Below are positions 41,941 through 50,443 of a stretch of 64,000 nucleotides of DNA, piece after piece. The notes under the pieces are model-generated. The model was given only the letters and a program-made list of their open reading frames with translations. It was not told the DNA's origin and did not search any database. Numbering within the stretch: position 1 is the stretch's first letter; each line of letters starts with the position of its first letter. A program made the translations under genes and the position numbers. Source of the DNA: Prevotella sp. (GTDB taxonomy: Bacteria; Bacteroidota; Bacteroidia; Bacteroidales; Bacteroidaceae); NCBI GenBank assembly GCA_017410365.1, contig JAFQQY010000046.1:1-64000 (forward strand). The letters are read 5' to 3'.

Positions 41941-42492
41941 ATGGAAGGATTGGACTTTATAGCAATAGACTTTGAGACAGCTACAGGTAAACGAGCTTCT
42001 ATATGTGAAGCCGGTATCTGTGTTGTTAAAGATGGCAAGGTTGTAGAAACCAAATCGTGGTTGGTACGTCCTGAAGATAATGCGTATTCCTACTGGAACA
42101 TCCAAATCCATGGGATTCATCCTGAAGATACAGAGAATGCTCCAGAGTTCCCAGAGGTATGGTCAGAGATACTTGAATATCTAGCCGATACTCCAATACT
42201 TGTCGCACACAATGCTGCATTCGACATTTCGTGTATTCGTAAATCTTTGGAGTTCTATGACCTTGATACTCCTGATATTGACTATTATTGTACACTTCGT
42301 GCTGCTCGCCACAATTATGACTTTGGATGTAATTCCCTTGACTATCTTTGTGAACAATTTGAGATACCAGAAGGTAAGCACCATCGTGCCGGAGACGATG
42401 CAGAAATGTGTGCTAAATTGTTCTTGAAAGAGATTGAAGATGCAGGATGGTGTGAATTATCAGAGATGGATTATTGTAAGGAAAAATTATAA
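41941..42492 (+). CDS. DnaQ-like 3'-5' exonuclease
   Basis: A 183-residue DEDDh exonuclease. ExoI is FIAIDFETA (Asp10, Glu12), ExoII is LVAHNAAFDISCI and ExoIII is HHRAGDDAEM with the catalytic His. There is no polymerase domain, as in stand-alone epsilon-like nucleases. It starts 2 bp after the WYL stop and 10 bp before the DUF262 gene, so all three are one operon. Confidence 0.92.
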   Translation: MEGLDFIAIDFETATGKRASICEAGICVVKDGKVVETKSWLVRPEDNAYSYWNIQIHGIHPEDTENAPEFPEVWSEILEYLADTPILVAHNAAFDISCIRKSLEFYDLDTPDIDYYCTLRAARHNYDFGCNSLDYLCEQFEIPEGKHHRAGDDAEMCAKLFLKEIEDAGWCELSEMDYCKEKL

Positions 42493-42502
42493 CATATAAT
42501 AT

Positions 42503-45500
42503 ATGGCAAACAAAACAAACAAACTGATAGTCAGTGACATAAATCACACACTATTTGTCATTCCATATTATCAACGTGGGTATCGATGGACAGGCAGAAA
42601 TGTAAAACAATTGCTTAATGATCTGCTCCTATTTGCAAATGGTGAAAATGATGATAATGAATACTGTCTACAACCGATTGTTTTACAAAAGATTTCTAAT
42701 GAGACTTATTTACATGAGGCACAAAAAGACGATTCGGTAGTACGAATAGTTGATGGACAACAGCGTTTAACGACACTAGCAATTATACTGAAAAAGTTAT
42801 CAATTCGAACTACATGGGACATATATTATGATTCAGAGAAAAAGAAATTGTCTGAAATTCTTGATGTTTGCATTAAGAATAATTCCATCAATGATTACTT
42901 TAGAACTGAAGTAAGTGAAGCTGTTGACGAGTTTATTTCAAATAATGAAGTAAAAAAAGCTCTAGTTAATTTGTTTAAATCAAATAAAAAGAGAATAGCA
43001 TTTCTAGAATACGACATTGATACTCCAACAAATGAAGATTCTGAAAAAGAAGGGCATAAAGCTTTTCTTAGACTGAATGATGGAAAGACTCCTTTGACAT
43101 CATCAGAGCTTATTAGAGCTTTATATATGGTGAAAAGTAGTGGCTTGTCGGTACAGCAACAAATGGAAATATCAAAAGAATGGGAGATTATTGAGAATAA
43201 CCTTATTAATGAACAATTTTGGTTGATGTTTAATGCGCGTGGACTTGAAGACACTCCTACACGTATAGATCTTCTTTTTGCTTTGGTGTTACAAATCAGT
43301 TTAAGAGAAACAAAAGCTAATCCAAGAATAATCTTCGAAAAATTGGATGATGATAGCCATTATAATCTCGAGACTATTTGGGATGAGGTTTTACAAACTT
43401 TCTGGTGGATGCAGTCTTGTTATTCGGATATTGAATTATGTAATTATCTTGGTTGGATTAGACATTTTACAGATATTTCTGCAACGACAATATATAATCT
43501 ATGGCGTAAATACCCTAAACATCAAGATTTCAAGGATTGCATCATAAAGACTATCCAAGATACCAATTTTGGCGGAACAAAACGACATTCGTTAGATGAA
43601 GTTAATTATGCCTGGGATAAAGGCGAATTGCGTAAGTTATTCGTCTTATTGAATATTTTAGATTGTAACAAAAGCAAAGAACGCTTCCGTTTTGATTTGT
43701 TTGGCAAATGCAAAGGATGGGACATTGAACACATTGATTCTCAAACGCCCAATGATTTTCAGCAAGATAAAAACAAGAAAGAATGGTTGTCTTCGGCATG
43801 GAATGAATTAGAGACTAATCAGAGATCTATTTTTATAAAACATTTTTTTGCATCAGAAAATTTAGAAGTTGACAAATTCGATATTAATTCAATTACTCTT
43901 GACAATTTTGAATCGTATGCAACCTTTATCGTTGAATTGACGCAAGATTCGAATGATAAAATTCCAGACCAAAATTTAGATAGGTTGGGTAATTTGGCGC
44001 TTCTAAACTATGAAATAAATAGAAGCTATAAAAATGATATTTTTCCTCTAAAGAGGAAGGCCATCATTAAAAAGGTTAATTGTGGAACAGAATTTATACC
44101 ACCATGCACTGTTAAAGCATTTACAAAGTTTTATACAAAATCCGCAAGTCGAATAACATCATGGCAAAATGCTGATTACAAAGGCTATTATAACGTCATG
44201 AATGATTGGTTCATATCTTTCATGGACTATAAGGTTGAACTGCCAGAGTCTTGCGAGGAGACAAAAAATCTCTTTACCGCTGAAGATGATTACTTTGTCC
44301 CCGAAGGTCAATCAAAAACTCATTGTGGAGAAAAAGTCACACCCAATGTCTGTCGATTTGAAAAGCCAATAAGTTTCTCCACTTTTATGGATAATTATGA
44401 TGTTATTATCCCTAAAATTCAACGCCTTTATGTGCAAGGGCGTTTAGATAAACGTGGAGAGAAGTGCCTTTCTGGATTTGCGAGTGCGTTGGTGAACAGT
44501 GTCATAACATCTTCGCCAATGCTCCTAGATTTTGTATATGGTATTGATGCAAATGGCAGATCTAAAGGTGTTTTTTATCCATTAGATGGACAACAACGAT
44601 TAACAACACTGTTGCTCTTGTCATGGCTATGTGGTTTTTCAAACCCGAATTGGGCATTCAGATATGAATCAAGAAGAGCAACCGAAGTATTTATCAAAGG
44701 TTTACTTAAAAGTTGTCCTCCTTCAATGATAAAACCAGCAAACTATGATGAATTAAAAAAGAAGGCAAAGGAAGATAAGAAAGACTATCCTTCACTTTGT
44801 AAGGATTATATTTGTAGTCTTGCTTGGTTCCAAAGTTCTTGGTTAAGTGATTCTGGAATTTCCGGAATGATAGAAATGATGGACTCGTTATATGATAAAC
44901 TTCTTAACAAAGCCGACCCAAGCCTTGTTAATATGGAGTCAATAGTATTTCTATTGAATTATTTGGATGTCAGCAAATTTTCCTATGATCATATTTTCTT
45001 GAAAATGAATTCGAGAGGTAGAGAGTTGACTGAGTGGGATAATGTTAATGCCATATTAGATGAATATTTGCCAACCTCATTGCGTGAATACTGGCCAGAA
45101 AAGATTCAGCAATGGTATGAGTTGATGTGGAACAAAACCCCATCAACTAGCTTAAAAGATACGGATAAGATTAATCGAGTAGATTCGCAGATGTTGAGTG
45201 TTGTTGAACTTGCTCTTGATTGTTATGATTATAGAGACAAGTGTACGAACACCTATGACCTCTCAAAATGGCTCCAGAATGAGAATGACAGAAAAGTTGA
45301 GCAGTTTTATAATACATGCAGTATATTCTTCTCTGCATTAGAATTGGATGCAACAAAGGATGACCTGTCAATCTTGATACCTTCATGGACACTAAGCCAA
45401 CAACCTCGCTTGCCAGAATTTAGTTGCAAAGAGAAAGAGGTGGTTCTTAAATTGTACCAGCCATTACTCGCATATTATGCCTCCGTCAAATCAAAGGATG

Positions 45501-46555
45501 TAAATTGGATGCGTATTATATGGAATTTGGTTGGAAATATTGACGTTGAGCGTCAATCCTTCAAGCAAGCATTCGGATTGATTGAGGAGTTATCATCTAA
45601 TAAGGATTCTATTTTGACCTATTTAAGCAGTGTTACTATAGACAATATTAAATCTTGTTACCGAAAAGCGGAAACTCAGCTACAAGAAGAAATAGACAAA
45701 TCGTGCCAAATCGTAAATAATGGTGAGTCATGTCCACCTGATTGGAATGCTGAGATTTGCGGACAATGGCCAGGTTGGCAGGTACTCATTGTTACTGCCG
45801 AAAGCAAACGATGTTTAGCTGGCGCTATTCGATTCCTGTTCCATGATGGATCCTTCAAGGTGGATTGGAATAATTTCTTTACAAAATGGAGTCATGTAAA
45901 TGAATATTTTGACGATAATGGAATAAAAGATGAGTATGCTGCAAGTTTAGTTTCTGCATTGCTAAAACGATGTACAAGATGGGAACAAGTCCACGATCAT
46001 TTTCTCTTTGACAAATACGACTGGAAATATCCAGTACTTTTAAATACGTTATATGCAGAACCTCTTGATTATATTTTGAGTTCTCAATCTCTAAATGTGG
46101 AAGTTGCAGATTTTGAAAACAATCTGGTATGTGAACGCATTATAAGAGATAGGTTGTTTGAAGATAAATTGATTAAGGTAATAACTGCGAATTATAGAGA
46201 TTACAGATTAAGTTCTGGACGATATTTCTATGGATGGCGCAAGCATGACGGAATATTGTTCGATTGGAGGACGAATGATAAAGAAGCAAATTCATGGGAA
46301 CATAGAAGAAGCATTCAAGTTAAAGATATGCAATCGGCGTCATCTGACTTAATTATTAAAAACACGTGCGTTTCAGACGAAATTTTCTTTGGTTATAATT
46401 TAAGAATTGCATATAAAAACAAGAATCTTGAATGGCCAGGAAACGAAGATGTAATTTATATAATAGAACACGATGAAAGGAAACCTTTAATTAGGGTATT
46501 ACCTGAAATGTGTGGCGAATATATTATTCAAAAATTGGATGAGTTGATACAATAG
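42503..46555 (+). CDS. Giant DUF262-HNH(DUF1524)-DUF262 protein, GmrSD/BrxU-like
   Basis: A 1350-residue protein. The first DUF262 domain has the GmrS QR motif (IPYYQRGYRW, about 16-30) and VDGQQRLTTLAI (about 83-94). A DUF1524-type His-Me nuclease region follows: WDIEHIDSQTP (about 405) and LGNLALLNYEINRSYKND (about 493-510). A second DUF262 starts at about 620 (IIPKIQRLYVQGR) with LDGQQRLTTLLLL at about 693. The rest, to 1350, has no domain I recognise. DUF262 proteins hydrolyse nucleotides to drive cleavage of modified DNA in GmrSD and BrxU. Having two DUF262 copies in one chain is unusual. AT-rich codon use contrasts with the housekeeping genes. Confidence 0.87.
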   Translation: MANKTNKLIVSDINHTLFVIPYYQRGYRWTGRNVKQLLNDLLLFANGENDDNEYCLQPIVLQKISNETYLHEAQKDDSVVRIVDGQQRLTTLAIILKKLSIRTTWDIYYDSEKKKLSEILDVCIKNNSINDYFRTEVSEAVDEFISNNEVKKALVNLFKSNKKRIAFLEYDIDTPTNEDSEKEGHKAFLRLNDGKTPLTSSELIRALYMVKSSGLSVQQQMEISKEWEIIENNLINEQFWLMFNARGLEDTPTRIDLLFALVLQISLRETKANPRIIFEKLDDDSHYNLETIWDEVLQTFWWMQSCYSDIELCNYLGWIRHFTDISATTIYNLWRKYPKHQDFKDCIIKTIQDTNFGGTKRHSLDEVNYAWDKGELRKLFVLLNILDCNKSKERFRFDLFGKCKGWDIEHIDSQTPNDFQQDKNKKEWLSSAWNELETNQRSIFIKHFFASENLEVDKFDINSITLDNFESYATFIVELTQDSNDKIPDQNLDRLGNLALLNYEINRSYKNDIFPLKRKAIIKKVNCGTEFIPPCTVKAFTKFYTKSASRITSWQNADYKGYYNVMNDWFISFMDYKVELPESCEETKNLFTAEDDYFVPEGQSKTHCGEKVTPNVCRFEKPISFSTFMDNYDVIIPKIQRLYVQGRLDKRGEKCLSGFASALVNSVITSSPMLLDFVYGIDANGRSKGVFYPLDGQQRLTTLLLLSWLCGFSNPNWAFRYESRRATEVFIKGLLKSCPPSMIKPANYDELKKKAKEDKKDYPSLCKDYICSLAWFQSSWLSDSGISGMIEMMDSLYDKLLNKADPSLVNMESIVFLLNYLDVSKFSYDHIFLKMNSRGRELTEWDNVNAILDEYLPTSLREYWPEKIQQWYELMWNKTPSTSLKDTDKINRVDSQMLSVVELALDCYDYRDKCTNTYDLSKWLQNENDRKVEQFYNTCSIFFSALELDATKDDLSILIPSWTLSQQPRLPEFSCKEKEVVLKLYQPLLAYYASVKSKDVNWMRIIWNLVGNIDVERQSFKQAFGLIEELSSNKDSILTYLSSVTIDNIKSCYRKAETQLQEEIDKSCQIVNNGESCPPDWNAEICGQWPGWQVLIVTAESKRCLAGAIRFLFHDGSFKVDWNNFFTKWSHVNEYFDDNGIKDEYAASLVSALLKRCTRWEQVHDHFLFDKYDWKYPVLLNTLYAEPLDYILSSQSLNVEVADFENNLVCERIIRDRLFEDKLIKVITANYRDYRLSSGRYFYGWRKHDGILFDWRTNDKEANSWEHRRSIQVKDMQSASSDLIIKNTCVSDEIFFGYNLRIAYKNKNLEWPGNEDVIYIIEHDERKPLIRVLPEMCGEYIIQKLDELIQ

Positions 46556-46589
46556 ATAATCAGTAAATCATTATTATAAAACCTCCCGA

Positions 46590-46622
46590 GAGACATCCTA
46601 TAGTTAGGATGTCTCTTGTTTT
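46590..46622 (+). terminator. Terminator of the WYL-exonuclease-DUF262 operon
   Basis: A perfect 11-bp stem GAGACATCCTA/TAGGATGTCTC with loop TAGT, followed by TTGTTTTT, 35 bp after the stop. Confidence 0.9.
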
Positions 46623-46821
46623 TGGGAGAGGGCGTATCGGAAGAATATGATGCATATAACTGTCCTTGTTACAAGATAAATACGCCTGCAATTTTCATCA
46701 TCATGTATTTAATAATGTTACTTGTTTGTTACTAAATCTATACATTATAACTATATATTGCTACTTCAAATTGCTACTGCTCGGATTAAAAGACTCTACC
46801 AACGCTATTCGGGGATGAACC

Positions 46822-46922
46822 TATTTTCTTTCAGAAATCATATAAACTCTTTTACAATCTGTATCAAAGATTAATTTCAGTTATAAATGTTCAACCAACC
46901 ATATTCTTCTCCAAACTTTATA
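46822..46922. repeat. Perfect 101-bp direct repeat, right copy
   Basis: Identical to 35079-35179. The 46 bp matching the RT gene end here lack the rest of that gene. No gene lies between 46556 and 47296. Confidence 0.92.
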
Positions 46923-47099
46923 CTTTTTTAGTTAAAGAAACAATTTGATGGCTTGTCAAAATAATAATTTCTGAAATTATAAATATCAATTGATATGGAA
47001 ATCACGAGGGGAAGTTAAATCCTTTAATCCTAAGAATCCTTAGCCGGGAAGTTTGTCGGTTATTCGTACACAATTTATGATTAGACAAAGTCCATATTC

Positions 47100-47150
47100 C
47101 CAATGTGCCGTTTGTCACTCGTAACTGCACCATTTAGCAAGTGAAACTGC
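47100..47150. other. AACTGCACCA-containing repeats, possible mobile-element end
   Basis: GTAACTGCACCATTT and GAAACTGCACCACTT lie 30 bp apart in a gene-free stretch next to the zeta-toxin gene. They may be transposon-end remnants. No transposase is visible. Confidence 0.25.
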
Positions 47151-47281
47151 ACCACTTTTGATGGCTAACTGATAGGGTAGTGCTTGTCATTTGTGTTTTC
47201 ATAAAATCCATAGAAATGAAAATACAAAGCATATTTATGTTAATAGTTGCAAACTAAATTGTTGAATTATAAAGATAATGT

Positions 47282-47289
47282 TATCTTTG
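47282..47289 (+). promoter_or_regulatory. -7 box TATCTTTG of the zeta-toxin operon
   Basis: The box ends 8 nt before the ATG, so the transcript should have almost no leader. Confidence 0.65.
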
Positions 47290-47296
47290 CAGTGCA

Positions 47297-47872
47297 ATGA
47301 AAAGGGATTTATATATAATAAGTGGCTGTAATGGAGCTGGCAAGACAACTGCTTCATATACAGTTCTTCCTGAAATTCTGCAGTGCAAAGAGTTTGTTAA
47401 TGCGGATGAAATAGCTAAAGGTTTATCGCCATTTAACCCAGAAAGTGTTGCGATAGAAGCAGGGCGCTTGATGCTGCAAAGAATAGAATCTCTTTTGGAA
47501 CGGAAAGAAACCTTTTCTATAGAAACAACACTGGCAACAAAATCTTATATAAATTTAGTGCGCAAGGCTCAAAAGAATGGTTATAGTGTTCATCTGATAT
47601 TTTTTTGGTTAGAAACACCAGAGTTGGCTATACAACGTGTTGCAGAAAGGGTTAGCAAGGGCGGTCATAATATCCCCGTAGATATTATACGTCGAAGATA
47701 TGTAGCTGGTATTTGTAATTTGTTTAATATATTCATGGATGAAGTAGATTCATGGATGATTTATGATAATAGTCAATCACCAAGGGACTTTATTGCAAAA
47801 GGTGGAAGGATGGTAAAATTTGAAATATTTTCCGAATTAGTTTTCAATAAAATTAAATCTTATGTCAGATAA
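47297..47872 (+). CDS. Zeta-toxin family kinase
   Basis: A 191-residue P-loop kinase. Walker A is SGCNGAGKTTA (residues about 9-19); the family motifs FVNADEIAKGL and FSIETTLA follow, then the Arg-rich IIRRRYVAGI lid. Relatives phosphorylate UDP-N-acetylglucosamine or other small substrates. The transcript is near leaderless and the gene overlaps a small downstream partner by 11 bp, an arrangement seen in toxin-antitoxin pairs. Confidence 0.88.
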   Translation: MKRDLYIISGCNGAGKTTASYTVLPEILQCKEFVNADEIAKGLSPFNPESVAIEAGRLMLQRIESLLERKETFSIETTLATKSYINLVRKAQKNGYSVHLIFFWLETPELAIQRVAERVSKGGHNIPVDIIRRRYVAGICNLFNIFMDEVDSWMIYDNSQSPRDFIAKGGRMVKFEIFSELVFNKIKSYVR

Positions 47873-48050
47873 AGAAGTAAACGAATTGATTGAGAAAATT
47901 GATGCTGGTTTGAAGTTGGCAGAAGAAAGGATGCTTAAAGAGAAATCTTTACGCGGTGAGACCATTGTTGTATATACGGAAAATGAGGGAATACATCGTG
48001 TTCCTGCAAGCCAAATTTTAGAACAATACAAGACAATGGCTTTGTCTTAA
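47862..48050 (+). CDS. Small putative antitoxin partner of the zeta-type kinase
   Basis: A 62-residue charged protein with an N-terminal helix (MSDKEVNELIEKIDAGLKLAEERML) and a short C-terminal segment (ETIVVYTENEGIHRVPASQIL). It overlaps the toxin gene by 11 bp, so translation is coupled. I do not recognise the family; the antitoxin role is inferred from position. Confidence 0.65.
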   Translation: MSDKEVNELIEKIDAGLKLAEERMLKEKSLRGETIVVYTENEGIHRVPASQILEQYKTMALS

Positions 48051-48107
48051 AATGAATGGACTGGTGCCTTTTTTTCTTGCCAAAGAATCAATTGCCTGAT
48101 TAAGATT

Positions 48108-48160
48108 TGCAATCCCCTCCTGACCTCCCCTTGCTAAGTGGAGGGGATAGGTATTGCAAT
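48108..48160. repeat. REP-like palindrome, likely terminator
   Basis: CCTCCCCTT gct AAGTGGAGG stem, flanked by TTGCAATCCCCTCC-type arms. The same GC-rich palindrome class recurs at 48941-48960, 49062-49093, 49261-49301 and 51987-52022. Confidence 0.55.
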
Positions 48161-48172
48161 CAGTGAAACAGT

Positions 48173-48856
48173 CTATTTCTTCCTCCGCTTATAGCAATCT
48201 TTGTAATCACAAAGGCCGCAGGTGTAGTCGAGGTGACGGACGGTGGCGCCGATGCCGATGATGCCGCTGACGGACTTGATGGGAGTCATGAGGCTCGACT
48301 CGCTGAGAGTGATGCCGCAGGGCTGTGGAGTGGGGAAGTGGGAGAAGAGCAGATGCTGTTGTGATACGTGCCAACCGCAGTAGCCAGGACTGAAGCGGTT
48401 GGTGTGTTTAAGTCCTGATGAGGCGAGCGTCTGTTGCAGAGCCAGTTCCATGCAGTCGGCAACCTTCTCCGCAATCACGCTGCCCATAGCATCGGCAATG
48501 AAGATGCTCACCATGTCGCCTTCTGCCTTTAGCTGTTCCTGAAGATGTTCGAACTCCATGCCCGCCGTGGCAACGAAGAAGGCGAATGCCGACGAACCGC
48601 GCAGCTGTCGGCTGATAATCCTGCCGATGTCCATAGTGGCATAGCCCGTGGTGAGCAGGTTGTTGTCTTCGTCGAGCGTTGCCTTGGTAATGAAGAAACT
48701 GAATTGCGGTCGCAAGATTTCCTTTACTCTTGAAATCATACGTTCTGTCTCCGCCTGCACGTCAGCATCGGGCAGCGCATCGCCATAACCCATCTGCTCG
48801 TAAATCTCGGCAGCGGTTATGTTGAGGTCGGGGTATGTTAGTTCTTGGGTTATCAA
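48173..48856 (-). CDS. MetH-type cobalamin-dependent methionine synthase activation domain protein
   Basis: A 227-residue protein related to the AdoMet-binding reactivation domain of MetH: LYADAM-like region (MVSIFIADAMGSVIAEKVADCME) and the conserved RFSPGYCGWHVSQQHLLF segment (family RxxPGYxxxP region). It should help reactivate an oxidised corrinoid protein by reductive methylation, the domain the 1037-residue fusion lacks. A Cys-rich tail (YTCGLCDYKDCYKRR) could bind a metal or Fe-S cluster. The start is TTG 48856; no in-frame ATG lies between it and the upstream stop. It is probably in one unit with the MtaA-like gene upstream. Confidence 0.83.
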   Translation of the reverse strand: MITQELTYPDLNITAAEIYEQMGYGDALPDADVQAETERMISRVKEILRPQFSFFITKATLDEDNNLLTTGYATMDIGRIISRQLRGSSAFAFFVATAGMEFEHLQEQLKAEGDMVSIFIADAMGSVIAEKVADCMELALQQTLASSGLKHTNRFSPGYCGWHVSQQHLLFSHFPTPQPCGITLSESSLMTPIKSVSGIIGIGATVRHLDYTCGLCDYKDCYKRRKK

Positions 48857-49287
48857 TGTTTTTTTGAGTTTATAAGTTTAGAAGTTGTCGCTCGCTTTGC
48901 TCGCTGAGAAGTTAGAAGACGGCCTCACCCCCGACTCCTCTCCAAAGGGCGAGGGGAGTAGCAAGCAAACTTTAATCTAACTCAGGGAGTTTAGGAGTTC
49001 AGGAGTGTAGGAGTGTAGGAGTGTAGACAATAGTAGGGCAAGCTTATTCATGTTTTCATCCCCCTCTAACTCCCCCTTTCCAAAGGGGAGCACAGTTTGA
49101 TTTGCATTCAATCCCTCATCTTTAAACTCTCATCTTTCATCTAAGTCAGGGAGTATAGGAGTGTAGGAGTGCAGACAATAGCAGGGCAAGCAAACTTTAA
49201 TCCCTAATCTCTCATCTTTCATCCATTCACGCAATCCCTCATCTCCAAACTCTCATCGCTCATCTATTCCCTCCCCCAAGGGGGAGG
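48857..49287. repeat. Repeat-filled gap: octamer half-elements and REP-like palindromes
   Basis: Two half-copies of the octanucleotide element occur, 48982-49043 (five GGAGTNNA units then GACAATAG) and 49144-49200 (three units then GACAATAGC), both leading into AGGGCAAGC. They are separated by REP-like CCCCTTTCCAAAGGGG palindromes and CTCATCTTTCATC-type repeats. GCAAGCAAACTTTAATC occurs twice. No gene is visible. Confidence 0.8.
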
Positions 49288-50343
49288 TCAGGAGGGGGCA
49301 TTATTCCACTCCCTCACCGCCTCATAGAAGGCATCGATGTTCTCGAATGGCGTGTGGGGCGGAGTGTCGCAACCGCTTGAGAGGACGAAGTTGGGGAAGT
49401 CTTTTGTTGCATTGAGCAGGTCGAGCGTAGCCTTGCGCATTTCCTCTGGCGCGGCATCCTTGAAGAGACTCACAGGGTCGAGGTTGCCCATCGCCGGCAC
49501 GTCGGCCGGTACGTCGTGCAGAGCCTGAACCATGTCAATCTTGTTGCCGAAATGATAAGCCGCAGCACCAGTCTTCACCATTGCAGCAGTACACTGTCCC
49601 GTGTTGCCGCAGTTATGGAGTATCAAGCTGAACGTGTCGTCCTGCACAGCGTCAACAATCTGTTTCACGTATTTTGACGAGAATCGCTCGCAGTCGGTAT
49701 CAGAAAGCAGTCCCGCAGCCGGTTCCGCCATCATCACGCCATTTACGCCCGTGGCTTTCAGTGCACGGCAGTAGCGAGTGATAAATGTGGTACACTTGCT
49801 GAGCAGTTCGTCAGCTGCCTCTGGGTCTTCGTATATGAGCATCATGATGCCCGACATGTCGTAGAGACGGCCGGCAAGAGAGAACGGACCGATACAACCG
49901 CCAAGTACGGGGCGGTCGGTGATATTACGTGCTGCCAGCAAGTTGGCTTTAAGAAACTCAGGTACACGTCCCTTCTTCATTGACGGCACCTCCAACTTAT
50001 GTATATCATCTACGGTATCGAGCATGTGGCCCACCACGGCAGGAACCTCATTGTCTGCAAAGGCAATCTCTGCCCCAAACGCCTCTGCCTCTACGGTTAG
50101 GTCCATGATTACAGTCACTGCATCGCTGGGATAGCGTTCGGTTAGAGCCTTGATGGCCTCATAGTGAACACAACCGTCGGTAACGGCATCGAGCACTGTT
50201 TTGCTAATAATCTCAATGCCGGGATGAGTCATTACAGGAATGGCTGCAACTTTTTTCTGTTGGATGAGTGAGGTCATCCATTGGGTCATGTTTTTAGTTG
50301 GTGAGTTGGTGAGTTGGTGAGTTGCCGAGTTGTTTGTATTCAT
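49288..50343 (-). CDS. MtaA/CmuA-family corrinoid methyltransferase
   Basis: A 351-residue URO-D-superfamily methyltransferase. The zinc motif is complete: HNC in LILHNCGNTG and Cys in VLSSGCDTPPHTPFENI. MtaA-type enzymes move a methyl group between a corrinoid protein and a thiol or other acceptor. ATG 50343 fits the promoter (24 nt from the expected transcript start), but ATG 50289 opens the conserved domain. The 18 residues between are encoded by four AACTCACC-type octamers, so either start is possible. It probably works with the activation protein and the corrinoid fusion at 29378. Confidence 0.88.
   Translation of the reverse strand: MNTNNSATHQLTNSPTKNMTQWMTSLIQQKKVAAIPVMTHPGIEIISKTVLDAVTDGCVHYEAIKALTERYPSDAVTVIMDLTVEAEAFGAEIAFADNEVPAVVGHMLDTVDDIHKLEVPSMKKGRVPEFLKANLLAARNITDRPVLGGCIGPFSLAGRLYDMSGIMMLIYEDPEAADELLSKCTTFITRYCRALKATGVNGVMMAEPAAGLLSDTDCERFSSKYVKQIVDAVQDDTFSLILHNCGNTGQCTAAMVKTGAAAYHFGNKIDMVQALHDVPADVPAMGNLDPVSLFKDAAPEEMRKATLDLLNATKDFPNFVLSSGCDTPPHTPFENIDAFYEAVREWNNAPS
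50293..50333 (-). repeat. Octanucleotide repeat at the start of the MtaA-like gene
   Basis: On the coding strand, AACTCGGC then three AACTCACC octamers (four units in all), related to the AACTYGTC module elsewhere. Confidence 0.75.
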
Positions 50344-50374
50344 GATTCAGTTCCTCTCTTTGTTTATTTTTAAC

Positions 50375-50414
50375 GCAAATATAGTAAGTAATTTTGAAAA
50401 AATGAGTAACTTTG
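50375..50414. promoter_or_regulatory. Divergent -7 boxes for the MtaA-like gene and glyS
   Basis: TATATTTGC on the minus strand (50375-50383) and TAACTTTG on the plus strand (50407-50414). The second box excludes the longer glyS frame starting at 50330. Confidence 0.6.
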
Positions 50415-50443
50415 CATCCAAATTTGCAAATTTAATAATTATT

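Noticed and set aside
46623-46821. A gene between the DUF262 terminator and the right 101-bp repeat
   Set aside because: No frame longer than a few dozen codons and no family-like sequence.
35079-46922. Diversity-generating retroelement (101-bp repeat as template/variable pair)
   Set aside because: The two copies are identical with no adenine-specific differences, the right copy is not in a gene, and the RT has GIPQG rather than the SQ-type motif of DGR enzymes.
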